Shown one piece after another: positions 31,290-41,034 of a stretch of 64,000 nt of DNA. Location: assembly GCA_043228905.1 (NCBI GenBank), contig JBHGNT010000012.1, positions 2,852,001 through 2,916,000 on the forward strand, written 5' to 3'. The stretch is from Azolla caroliniana (lineage: Eukaryota; Polypodiophyta). A program made the translations under genes and the position numbers. The stretch's first letter is position 1; the number at the start of each line of letters is the position of its first letter. Under the pieces are notes generated by a model. It did not search any database and was not told the DNA's origin. It worked only from the letters and a program-made list of their open reading frames with translations.

Positions 31290-31668
31290 CAGTTACGAAA
31301 TCATAAGTCAAGTTCTTGTTCTTTTTCTCTCTCCTAGTTCTTAGTCTCATCTTGGTTCTACTCTCTTATACTCGTCCGTGACAACTTGTTCACCTTGATT
31401 AGAACCAAGGTGCACCTGAGTATTTATACAAGAAGGTAGAAGTATTTATGCTAGCTAGAAATAGAGAATGCATGAAGATGCATGCAAGCTAGGAATAGAG
31501 AATGCATGAGGATGCATGCAAGGTAGGAATTTTCAACGTTCAATCTACCATACATGAAGTTGGATTTTATATACGTAGATGGATGTAGCTTAGTTGGTAG
31601 GGTTGCCTAATGGAAACCAATCCCTACCTTCCACTGTGGGGTTGCAAATGTCATAGATGTCTATGACA
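31290..31668 (-). repeat. 5' LTR of element E with inverted end
   Basis: 31,384-31,668 aligns directly to the 3' LTR, but 31,290-31,383 is the reverse complement of 29,559-29,652 (for example CTCCTAGTTCTTAGTCTC here against GAGACTAAGAACTAGGAG there). The region that should hold R-U5 and the LTR end is therefore flipped in place. It also carries a duplicated AGAATGCATGA-containing segment. Confidence 0.85.
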
Positions 31669-34130
31669 TTCGGTAGCTTTCGTTGTCGTGCAGATCTTCC
31701 ATCGATGATTTGTATTTATGGGTCATCTTCCCTTTTTGTAGACCTCATTCGACATAAGATTGATCTCGGACCCAATGATGGTCTATTAAAGCTACGACTA
31801 TTTCTTTTCTCTCTCCCAACTTTATTGGCGTCTCCATCGTCGCTCGTACCTAATGAGGCCAAGTATAGTGGTTGTCCACCATATCTTCATAGACTTCATC
31901 CATTGCCATCATTATGGCATTTTCTTTTGCTTTTTGTGGCTTCTCTTCTTCCTTGTCTAACTATTGCCTTTTTCTCTTTGTGAGCTCCATGATCGTATCA
32001 TGGAACTCCTTCATAATGCCGAGCAATTCCCTCAATGACAAGGTCATGTGGCTATCAAGAACATGTTCCTCGAAAATCTTCTTCGGATATGTCGTTTGTT
32101 CTATGTCCGACCTTAGCTTATAGGTAGGCATAGTTCTTGTCTTCCGAGCAGGGTCTTCAACATCAACCCTCATGGGCCGAACCGTTTCTTCGACGTGTTT
32201 GCTCGACTGCCCTTTCCGGCTTGAATCTCCATCCTCCATTCATAAAGCTCAACTTGCTTCCACATCGTCTACCTTTTTTGCGCTCCTTGTTTCATGTCTT
32301 TTTTATGGGTTTTCTTGCCCTTCCATTCTTTTTCTCTTTTCATCCACGCACACCTCGTGGTTGTCACACATCACTTCTGCGAGTATGGTGTTGTCATACA
32401 CCGAATCCGACCATCCGGTTATACTTTGCACACTTTGGTCTGCAGGCTCTACCTCGTTTGAAGTGACTTTCCCCTTCTTCTCATACTCAAGAACTGTAGA
32501 CCAAAACTTTGTTCCCGTTCTAGCAGGTTCATTTTTATCTTTCCCGACTCTTATTACGGCCGATGCCGCATAGTGCATCACATCCACATGAGTCACCTCG
32601 GCATCTTCCATAGCTTTCTTCATTCCCCCTCTTCCGAAATTCACCCGCAAGGGTCTTCTAGTTTCACTCGAGCAAATCATGTTGCCATGCATGTATACAA
32701 TATTTTCTCAGATGGCCTCACTAGGGCTCGTACAATCCCTTCTCGTGTGGTCCAAGCTATCACACCACACACATCTGAAGGGTTCTTTTACTTTTGTCCC
32801 CCAATGATTCATGTTCATTAGTGTGACCATCTCGAACTTATTCATTAATTCTTCAATGATGTCATCATCGATCTTCTTTTCGTCCAGGTTGTTTTGTTTA
32901 GGCGACCATGCTCGTTTTTTCCATGCTCAAGCCATTGACGACGCTTGTCAAGCTTGTTGCACGCTCGCTTCACCGCAACCCAGTCTATCACAAGCCCGTT
33001 CGATTGGGTGTCATCTTTGAGGAGAGTCCCCAATTCTCATCTATCATTCACATCCACAACTTTCAAGAAGTATAAAGTCTTGTCCTCCTCAAGCAGCGCT
33101 TGGTCTGTGGCAGGGAAACGACTAAACATCTCGTCAAACTCGTCATACACCCTCAAGGCGCTCATGTTCTTATTTTTCTTCTCGATCCACTTCATCAAGA
33201 CATGTCGAGTCATCCTTGACAAATCCTCGATCGCGAACTCCACTAATATTTCTTTCTCAAAGTAGACCATGTTTTCTTCCCTTCTTGGAGATTGGGTGTC
33301 ATCTTTGAGGAGAGTCCCCAATTCTCATCTATCATTCACATCCACAACTTTCAAGAAGTATAAAGTCTTGTCCTCCTCAAGCAGCGCTTGGTCTGTGGCA
33401 GGGAAACGACTAAACATCTCGTCATACACCCTCGAGGCGCTCATGTTCTTATTTTTCTTCTCGATCCACTTCATCAAGACATGTCGAGTCATCCTTGACA
33501 AATCCTCGATCGCGAACTCCACTAATATTGCTTTCTCAAAGTAGACCATGTTTTCTTCCCTTCTTGGAGATTGGGTGTCATCTTTGAGGAGAGTCCCCAA
33601 TTCTCATCTATCATTCACATCCACAACTTTCAAGAAGTATAAAGTCTTGTCCTCCTCAAGCAGCGCTTGGTCTGTGGCAGGGAAACGACTAAACATCTCG
33701 TCAAACTCGTCATACACCCTCGAGGCGCTCATGTTCTTATTTTTCTTCTCGATCCACTTCATCAAGACATGTCGAGTCATCCTTGACAAATCCTCGATCG
33801 CGAACTCCACTAATATTGCTTTCTCAAAGTAGACCATGTTTTCTTCCCTTCTTGGAGCTCGATGACCTGCCTTTGGATGTTGTTGGCGACAACTCGCTTG
33901 AAACTTGAGATTTGACTTGCTTCAGACACGTCCCTCTAGTTCATCTCCCTTTTGTATGCATCAAGGAACTCTGTAATGTTCCTTGCATTAAATTGACCCA
34001 CAACCTTCACCACGCGGTCGACAACCTTCTCCACGCTTGCATCGTTGTTCCGAGATCTCATCATTTGTTCGAAGATTATCATCATTCTTTCGAACTCTCC
34101 CGCTTGATTGATTGAGGATGCCATCTCCAA
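31669..34130 (-). pseudogene. element A gag and pre-protease region
   Basis: The start region (34,130) has VEKVVDRVVKVVGQFNARNI. A block RVYDEFDEMFSRFPATDQALL...EDKTLYFLKVVDV is present three times in tandem (33,002-33,856). It continues as DWVAVKRACNKLDKR, then a zinc knuckle CVWCDSLDHTRRDC (about 32,785-32,745), a stop, and NFGRGGMKKAMED. Last comes the segment TMPTYKLRSDIEQTTYP...HMTLSLRELLGIMKEFHD (32,150-31,990), which in related gypsy elements precedes the protease. Broken by stops and frameshifts. Confidence 0.8.
33002..33856 (-). repeat. three tandem copies of a 279-288 bp gag segment
   Basis: Copies at 33,002-33,289 (288 bp), 33,290-33,568 (279 bp, lacking AACTCGTCA) and 33,569-33,856. 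They are almost identical; the first differs by a few bases (CTCAAGG for CTCGAGG, ATTTCTTTC for ATTGCTTTC). Each begins GATTGGGTGTCATC and ends CTTCCCTTCTTGGA. Confidence 0.97.
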
Positions 34131-34171
34131 GTATCAGTCGATCCTCGCCTTGATCCTTCCTACTGCTCCTT

Positions 34172-34188
34172 TCACGTCAGGGTCGCCA
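34172..34188 (-). other. tRNA primer-binding-site candidate of element A
   Basis: Eight bases or so inside the LTR end, the minus strand reads TGGCGACCCTGACGTGA. It starts with TGG, as tRNA-type sites do. The 6.8-kb and 9.3-kb copies have related but mutated versions (TTGGTGAACCCGACGTGA, TTGATGAACCCG). The tRNA is not identified; an Arg tRNA is possible. Confidence 0.5.
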
Positions 34189-34195
34189 AGAAAGA

Positions 34196-34926
34196 TGTCG
34201 AGGAAATCCTCGTGTGTTCATGAAATGAAGCGGGACTGCTGGGGTCCTGGACCAGAAGGACTCGATGTTTTGCTAGTGGAAGCGAGAAAGTATTGAAGAT
34301 AGATAGAGATTCCAATGCCGAGTTTGAACCCTTGACTTCAATTTTGAGAGACAAGACACCTTTCCAATGATATAACTAGGATTTTTTATATTAATTCTTG
34401 ATTTCCTACATAGCTCCCTTACACATGCCCAACTAGAGGCTAGCGGCTTTTATAGGTCTCTCAATGCAAAAACCATGGGCTAAACCATGTTTTTGTGCAC
34501 ATGGTTTGCTATGACATGCACAAACCCTTAGGCTTAAACCATGGTTTTGTGCACACTGTTTTATATATTTGTTTCCTTGTCACATGGAATACTAAATGTG
34601 ACAAGAAAATATAGTAGGTTTAGTGGTAAGTCAATTGTTTCTTATTTTGGAAGTGCAAGGTGCAAACCTTGCTTGCATGATCCCTTTCTATCCACTCAAA
34701 TGTTACTAGGCTTTAGTCTTATTTTTATATTTAGAAGTGTTTGAGAATTGTGCATATGTTTAACCTTACATCTAGCCTTCCTTTTACCATTCTCATTTCA
34801 GTCCTATTTACAACATGCTCGTGTACATGTGTGACCATCACCCCTTCCACACGTGCGCACATTGCACCTTCTCGATTTTGTCCCTTCCACGCGATTCTCA
34901 TGTTGTTGCCAAAAACCTTCACGACA
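34196..34926 (-). repeat. 5' LTR of element A (731 bp)
   Basis: On the minus strand it starts TGTCGTGAAGGTTTTTGG and ends GAGGATTTCCTCGACA, sharing termini with the TGTCGTGA family elsewhere in the window. It is followed by the primer-site candidate and gag. A tRNA-like module lies at 34,612-34,680. The 3' partner is lost beyond 12,744, so no target duplication can be tested. Confidence 0.75.
34612..34680 (+). promoter_or_regulatory. degenerate tRNA-like module in LTR of A
   Basis: GGTTTAGTGGTAAG is a good A-box. Thirty bases on, CAAGG-TGCAAA-CCTTG forms a perfect five-pair stem where a T-arm would be, but the B-box consensus is poor. Weakest of the four modules. Confidence 0.4.
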
Positions 34927-36289
34927 ACGTGCTCCAAACATTCACAGATGCCGATTTTCCTTTTGCTTCTAGGTGTATGGTGAAAATGTTTTCACTTGAA
35001 ACCAAGTTTGTTGTAAACTAGATGGTTTAGGGATTCCACCGTGATGGTGAAGAATTATTATTTTTGGTTCTTGACATTGTCGATCATTTTGTATGATTGG
35101 TATGCCCTAAATGCAACAGGGGTTTTTTTGTATTTTCATTCCCATATCTAATCAAAGGAACTTAAGGGTAAATGAAAATGATTTCATTTCATTGTGTGTG
35201 CTTGTCAATTAGATTTTTGGCTCCCTTTTTCTCAAGAGATGGCATATCAACAAATGGATATGAATAAAGCGAGTTACCCCCCTCAAAACAATGAGAAAGC
35301 ATAATAAGTTTTCATGCATTGGGTTATGTTGTAAATTATTACCACTGCTTTATCAAGATGTTTGTAGAAAAAGTATGTCAATCCTTAGGTCTTGTAAAGG
35401 AATTCAAATTGTTTTCACTTGAATTCAAATTGTGTAATAAGTCTAATCGTATGTTTGGGACATAATAGTATTCGTGGGGCTAAGGCACCTAGTAATCCAT
35501 CTATATCATTTTACTTGAATGACATAGAGTATAGCCACTTCTTGAATTGTGAACTATCATCTCTAAAGATTATGAATTTTATTTCTATTCACATTAATAG
35601 AGTAATGCTCCGCCAATGTGTAATATTAGCGGCATAAAAGATACAACCATATTGCCATTTTTTATATACCAATATTATCAATTAAGTCATCTTTGTTGGT
35701 CCAATGACACCACCACCACCATGGTGCATAGCATTGTTCTTGGGATGTTGCCACTAATGGTACATAGTCTCTTATCAATGAAATAAGCCAAGTGGTGAAT
35801 GATTGTTGATCACTTAGGTGGGTGTGATTAAGCACCCTAATCTAGTCTTCTCCTTAATTTATTATTCGTTACTAATCATTAGTTTGATCCGTAATAGACA
35901 GCTTATTGTCGAGTGATGGAAATTGATAGTCAACTATCAAGATGCACCAAGAGTTTAGCAATTGCTTATATCGAACTATGGACAATCAACAGTCAATTGT
36001 TGATATGCATTTAGAGTTGAACAATATCTTATTGTCAAGCAATGGACGATTGTTGATAGTCTATCCAAGAGAAGATATTTGGGTTGAGCCAATCAAGGAT
36101 CATGCAAAATGAATGTAGGTTTGATTTAGTCACTGAATGGAGTCAAAGCATTTTGTAACTAGCATGTCTTTAGTTAACTAGATAATTAGTTAACGAGATA
36201 CTTCCAATTCCATAGCACATAGTCACAAAAGAGTTAAGGCTCTAGATATCCCACCTTTAAAGTTATCATGACTTAAGGCCAACAGTCAT

Positions 36290-36529
36290 ATATTGTGGCG
36301 GTCACATGGACCACACCCAAATTAGGCCCCTACCAAGCCCCATAATAAGATGTGAAATGCTCAAGATGTGAAATGCTCTCAAGAATAGCTCCTATTCCAT
36401 TACGTTCTAAGTTACATTTTATAGACTACTCTTAGCGTGGAGGGTGTTCTCCCGCTTCAATTAGCTCTTCTAATTATGGGGCTTGGTAGGGGCCTAATTT
36501 GGGTGTGGTCCATGTGACCGCCACAATAT
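36290..36529. repeat. foldback element with perfect 57-bp inverted repeats
   Basis: 36,290-36,346 and 36,473-36,529 are exact reverse complements over 57 bp (outer ends ATATTGTGGCGG / CCGCCACAATAT), around a 126-bp loop. Flanks AGTCAT and CACAAG show no clear target duplication. It could be a small non-autonomous inverted-repeat transposon, or a hairpin RNA source. Confidence 0.85.
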
Positions 36530-36720
36530 CACAAGACGCCATTAAATGCGAGATTTTTGTAACTTTGAAACTTCAGGCAATCTTTTGATAATTCAAAATA
36601 TCCTATTATGTGTCCATATTTCTCTCTCTTCTTCCTTGCTTTCCTTTGTTACACCAACACATGGAGAGGTGAACTTCAACAATCATGAATAAAAGTATCC
36701 ATAACGTCTATGTCAATTTA

Positions 36721-36904
36721 AGCTTCTTAGATGATCTCATTAGTAAGATTGTAACTTTTACTAGTCCCAACTAAGATATTCAAACTTCTTAGATGATCTC
36801 ATTAGTAAGATCGTAACTTTTGCTTGTCTCAACTATGATATTCTACTCCTTAGATTATCTCTTTAGTAAGATTGTGACTTTTACTTGTCCCAACTAAGAT
36901 ATTA
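36721..36904. repeat. three imperfect 62-bp tandem repeats
   Basis: Unit CTTAGATGATCTCATTAGTA followed by AGATTGTAACTTTTACT and CCCAACTAAGATATT, starting at about 36,722, 36,784 and 36,845. Non-coding. Confidence 0.9.
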
Positions 36905-38272
36905 TGGATATGGTATGTTGGATAATATGCGTTCTATGGAGAGGAGTATATAGTTTCTTATCCACAAGTTTGCTCTAGCTTCTATCCAACTAGATGCTGA
37001 ATTATCTATATTTGAGACATGAATTAAGGTTGTAGATCTCTTGGCTTTGTGCCTCCAAGGATCATTTTGAGGAGCTACAGCAAGGAAGATGGTTCTTATT
37101 ATGGGGCCAATTAAAAGCTTCGTTAAAGCTCATGTAGGTGTTTGTATCTAGGGTTAAAAACACAAAGTAGAACTAGGGTTATAAACAAGAGGTTGGAAAT
37201 TTGGGTCTTTAGAGGAGACATATAAAGATAACATGAGGTTGCAAGCATATGAATCCTTTCCTCTAAAAATAAAAACTCATTCTCTTGAATTCCCTCGAAG
37301 GACACATTAGATTCCTTCTTTTCTTCATTGTATTTGTCTTGTTTCTTTTCTTCCTCATCTTCTATCTTCAATATTCTTTCCTTCCTTCGTTTCTTCTTCA
37401 TTTATACCTTGAGATCTCTTTTCGCCTTTCTTGGACTCGTGTGTTTTCCTTTCTTTGTTTTCATCCCCTTCATCTTTGCCTTCTTTATGACCCTCCTTGT
37501 TTTCATAAAGGTAAAAATACAAAACCCTTTTTTTCTATTTGAATTCAAAGTACACTATTAGAAAGCTTTCTTGCTTTTACTTACATCTCCCAATGAAGTG
37601 TTCATATAGGTACCCCAATGCTAAGAGGTGTTATCATACAATCATTTGGTGCTCACGCATTAGTCCAAATAATATGCATGTATGCCTTTTCACCTTCATG
37701 TATGTCCTAAGAAAAGAATACTTAATGCTTATAATTATTACCTCATTTGTCATTACAATGCTTTACAAAAGCATTTATTTACAAATGTGTGGATCCTAGC
37801 TTTAAGCTTAAATCCTAGTTTGATCTTTTCTTTTCTGGTACCCTTAGTAAGACCAATAAGTATTCTAGGTTTAATGGCAGTTCACAACATATCCATTGGC
37901 AATACAATTCCATATCCTAGCCTCGATCACATCATAAACATAATGACCTCAATATATTTGTATGCAGCAAACGTTTGGCAAACCCTCCCATGAGATCACA
38001 AGGTTCTTCATAGGCATAGTACTTTCAAATGTAGTGGAACAAGTTCTTTATTGTCGACAACAATTCCATTATTGTTTGTTTCTTGTGTTGCACCAATTGA
38101 AAACACCTAAACCAAAGGAATAATATCCAGTAACAGATTTCCTGGAGTTAATGCCTTGCGCCTCATCTCAGTCTAACTGCCAGACCAATGATTGCCATGT
38201 AAGGTGGTCAAGCATTTAAATATATAATAATCTAATGTGGCATTGAGACCTCAGCTTAAATTATGCTTAGAT

Positions 38273-40921
38273 CTATCTTGAACTCTCCAACTTCAAACTT
38301 AGCATTTCTTCATGCATGCCAGCAGCTGCATATATATTTCTCATGCATATGTATGCAGCAGAGCATTTCTCATCCAGCTGTATTGATTGATCAAATGCCC
38401 ACTTTCCAAGCTCTACATTCACACATTTATGACAAGCACCTAAAAGAGCCAAATAAAGGTGAAGACGGTCTGAAGACACCACATTCTCAATTACTCTCAT
38501 GGCTTTGTCAAAATGCCCTGCATGACTAAGAAGGTCAACCATACAACTGCAGTGTTCATAAGTTGGACAGAGCCCGTAGATGAGGGTCATATCACTAAAG
38601 AAAATTTGCCCCTCCTCTACTAAACCCCCATGATTGCACGCATTTAGAAGAACAAGAAAAGTAACTAGATCTGGTACAATATTTTCAACGAGCATTTTGT
38701 GGAGTAGGATTATAACCTTTTGGGCCTGACCTAACTGGGCATATCCAGTTAGCAGTGAATTCCAAGTTACAACATTTCTATTTGGAAGACTATCAAATAC
38801 TTCCTGTGCTTTTCTAATAACACCACTCTTGGCATACATGTCTACCAATGCAGTGCCTAACACAACATCTTTTTGCAATAAACCTTCCATATTGACCTTA
38901 GCATGTATCTCTTCACCTATCTCAAGAAACCCTATGCTGCAACAGGCCTTCAAAACACAAATAAAAGTGACTACATCAGGAGAGTAACCTTCATCTTGCA
39001 TCTGTTTATAGTACTTCAGAGCTTCATCACCAAGACCATGTTGGGCATACCCTGAAATTAGTGCATTCCATGATAACACATTCCGACATGAGAGTTCATT
39101 AAAGACTTCTAGTGCTTTGTGAAACACTTTACACTTGGTATACATATCTATCAATGCAGTGCCAAGAACAGTATTGTTCTTTAGTAATCCTTTCTTGTGA
39201 ACCTCGGTATGTATTTCTTCGCCCATCTTAAGACACCCTATGCTACCACAAACTTTTAAAATGCAAATAAAAGTTACTGCATCTGGAGAGAAACCTGCAC
39301 TTTTCATCTTGAAGAAGCAATTAAAAGTTTCATCAGTTGTACCATGCTCAGCATAACCTGCAACCAATGAATTCCAAGATACAATATCATGTTTCGGAAG
39401 CTTATCAAATACTTCTTGTGCTTTTTGAATTGCACCACATTTGGCATACATGTCAACCAATGCATTTCCAAGGACAATATTTTGCTCCAAAAGCCCCTTC
39501 TTCCGAACCTCAGCATGTATCTCTTCTCCTCTCTCAAGGGATCTAATGCTGCTACATGCTTTCAAAATACAAATAAAGGTGACCGAATCTGGAACAAAAC
39601 CCTCACCTCTCATTTTGTTAAAGCAATTCAGCGCTTCATTAGCAAACCCATATTGGGCATATCCAGCTATAAGTGCACACCATGATGCAACATCTCTTGC
39701 TGAAAGCTTATCAAATACATCTTGTGCTTTTTCAAGCTGGGCACATTTTGCATACATGTCCACCAATGCAGTACCCAACACAATATCATTTCCCAATAAT
39801 CTTCTTTCACTGATCTCCGCATGTATCTCTTCTCCTATCTCAAGCGCTCCTATGCTTCCACAAGCTTTCAAAATACAAGCAAATGTTATGGCATTGGGTG
39901 AGATGCCCTCATCTCTCATTTGTTTGAAACAATTCAAAGCTTCATCACTAAGCCCACATTGAGTATACCGTACCATCAACACATTCCACGATACAACATT
40001 CCGCTTAGGAAGCTCATCAAACACTTTTCTAGCTTTACCTAACATTCCACACTTAGCATACATATCCATCAGCGCATTTCCAAGAACAACATTTTTTTCC
40101 AATAACCCTTGTTTCTTGACTTCAGCATATATCTCTTCTCCCATATCCAGACATTCTATGTGCCCACAAGCTTTCAAAATGCATACAAAAGTAACTATAT
40201 CCGGAGATATGCCTTCATCTTGCATCTTTCTAAAACATGCCAAAGCTTCATTACCAAGTTCATGTTGAGAATATCCTGTGATTAATGTATTATAGGTTAC
40301 AACATCATGTAGTGGAATCTCATCAAACACTTTTTGCGCTTTTCCCAACATATTACATTTAGCATACATGTCTATCAAAGCATTTCCAACAATAATATTT
40401 GTTTCTAGTAACCCTTGTTTGCTAACATTAGCATGTATCTCTTCCCCTACATCAAGAGATCCTACTCTACCACAAGCTTTCAAAATGCAAATAAAAGTGA
40501 CAGCATTTGGGGAGAATCCTTCACTTTTCATATGTCTGAAGGATTCTAACGCATTGTGAGCTAATCCATGGTGGATATATGCTGTGATTAAAGTATTCCA
40601 AGTGACCACGTTTCGGATGGGGAGCTCATCAAACACTTTTCGAGCTTCTGAAATCGAACCACATTTGGCATACATGCTAATCACAGCATTACTAAGGTAG
40701 ATATCCTTGGTGAGCATTTCATTGCGAACAAGTCTACCATGCAGTTCTCTGGCTTTCTGTAGATCCTTCTTTTGCCCACAAAGCTTTAATGAGTCTAACA
40801 AAGAGCTAGGGTCGTGAGGAAGGCTGTCCTCTTTCTTCTTCTGCATCTGCTTCTTATGAGGCAGCTCTCTTTGAACCTCCATGGTATGATTCTGAAAAGA
40901 AACAGGGTGTACTGTCATCAT
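38273..40921 (-). CDS. PLS-class pentatricopeptide-repeat protein with E-type end
   Basis: Intronless 882-residue frame starting at ATG 40,921 (a second Met follows at once) and ending at TGA/TAG-type stop 38,273. PPR proteins bind organelle RNA, each repeat reading about one base. Seven P-L-S triplets of about 100 residues follow one another from about residue 80, each marked by MYAKC (first at residue 83), VSWN or VVTWN, and PDAVTFICILKACGSIG. They are so alike that gene conversion or recent expansion is likely. The C-terminus has CSCMVDLLSHAGHFDKAM and an E-like motif (LLGACHKCVNVELGKWAFDQ, NIYAAAGMHEEML) but no DYW domain, so any editing role would need a partner deaminase. The first 40 residues are basic and polar without a clear transit peptide. 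An (AT)n tract lies just upstream. Confidence 0.93.
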   Translation of the reverse strand: MMTVHPVSFQNHTMEVQRELPHKKQMQKKKEDSLPHDPSSLLDSLKLCGQKKDLQKARELHGRLVRNEMLTKDIYLSNAVISMYAKCGSISEARKVFDELPIRNVVTWNTLITAYIHHGLAHNALESFRHMKSEGFSPNAVTFICILKACGRVGSLDVGEEIHANVSKQGLLETNIIVGNALIDMYAKCNMLGKAQKVFDEIPLHDVVTYNTLITGYSQHELGNEALACFRKMQDEGISPDIVTFVCILKACGHIECLDMGEEIYAEVKKQGLLEKNVVLGNALMDMYAKCGMLGKARKVFDELPKRNVVSWNVLMVRYTQCGLSDEALNCFKQMRDEGISPNAITFACILKACGSIGALEIGEEIHAEISERRLLGNDIVLGTALVDMYAKCAQLEKAQDVFDKLSARDVASWCALIAGYAQYGFANEALNCFNKMRGEGFVPDSVTFICILKACSSIRSLERGEEIHAEVRKKGLLEQNIVLGNALVDMYAKCGAIQKAQEVFDKLPKHDIVSWNSLVAGYAEHGTTDETFNCFFKMKSAGFSPDAVTFICILKVCGSIGCLKMGEEIHTEVHKKGLLKNNTVLGTALIDMYTKCKVFHKALEVFNELSCRNVLSWNALISGYAQHGLGDEALKYYKQMQDEGYSPDVVTFICVLKACCSIGFLEIGEEIHAKVNMEGLLQKDVVLGTALVDMYAKSGVIRKAQEVFDSLPNRNVVTWNSLLTGYAQLGQAQKVIILLHKMLVENIVPDLVTFLVLLNACNHGGLVEEGQIFFSDMTLIYGLCPTYEHCSCMVDLLSHAGHFDKAMRVIENVVSSDRLHLYLALLGACHKCVNVELGKWAFDQSIQLDEKCSAAYICMRNIYAAAGMHEEMLSLKLESSR

Positions 40922-40964
40922 GTCTCAGCAGTATCTATGATATGATATGGTACCAAGGAGAGGT

Positions 40965-40968
40965 GTGG

Positions 40969-41014
<46 letters not shown>

Positions 41015-41034
41015 GTATATGTATATGTATGTAT
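40965..41034. repeat. (AT)n / (ATGT)n microsatellite upstream of PPR gene
   Basis: ATATATACATATAT... followed by GTATATGTATATG repeats, beginning 44 bp upstream of the PPR start codon. It may lie in the 5' untranslated region or core promoter. Confidence 0.95.

Larger units (their letters stand above)
29559..31668 (-). mobile_element. element E: deleted Tf1/sushi-type gypsy element, inserted in A
   Basis: Ends TGTCATAGAC (minus strand, 31,668 and 29,924) and TGTCACGG...TGACA. Flanks TTTGG (29,554-29,558) and TTCGG (31,669-31,673) are a 5-bp target duplication with one change, and A's protease region continues across it. The two LTRs (366 bp at 29,559-29,924; about 379 bp at 31,290-31,668) are diverged, and the right copy has its last 94 bp inverted. 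Of the internal region only 1.4 kb with integrase remains; gag, protease and RT are gone. Confidence 0.88.
12744..34926 (-). mobile_element. element A: outermost Ty3/gypsy element of the nested tower
   Basis: Minus-strand order: LTR 34,926-34,196, primer-site candidate, gag 34,130-32,240, pre-protease and protease 32,239-31,669 and 29,558-29,260, RT 29,257-28,217 and 14,163-13,432, RNase H and integrase start 13,431-12,744. The pieces belong together because the RT reading frame stops at LYSGYD...RMCTLR beside 28,216 and resumes as QAATNSVAHMVNAMNKVLRD below 14,164. The protease block likewise crosses the E insertion. The rest of the integrase and the 3' LTR are missing beyond 12,744. Many stops, frameshifts and two internal tandem duplications show it is old and dead. 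Confidence 0.85.
34927..38272. other. AT-rich intergenic stretch
   Basis: No gene that I can support. Composition turns AT-rich right after the element A LTR. It holds short self-complementary sequence (GATAGTCAACTATC-like words at 35,930-36,060), a 57-bp perfect inverted repeat, a 62-bp tandem repeat, and a pyrimidine-rich tract at 37,282-37,530. The longest ORFs are low-complexity (Lys/Glu- or Phe-rich) and lack homology I can see. It lies downstream of the PPR gene and may contain its 3' untranslated region. Confidence 0.6.

Noticed and set aside
33037-33837. Tandem array as a CRISPR-like or satellite array
   Set aside because: The units are gag coding sequence without spacers; a segmental duplication explains them.
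37123-37401. Lys/Glu-rich minus-strand ORF of 92 codons
   Set aside because: Opposite strand of a pyrimidine-rich tract; low complexity, no domain, no context.
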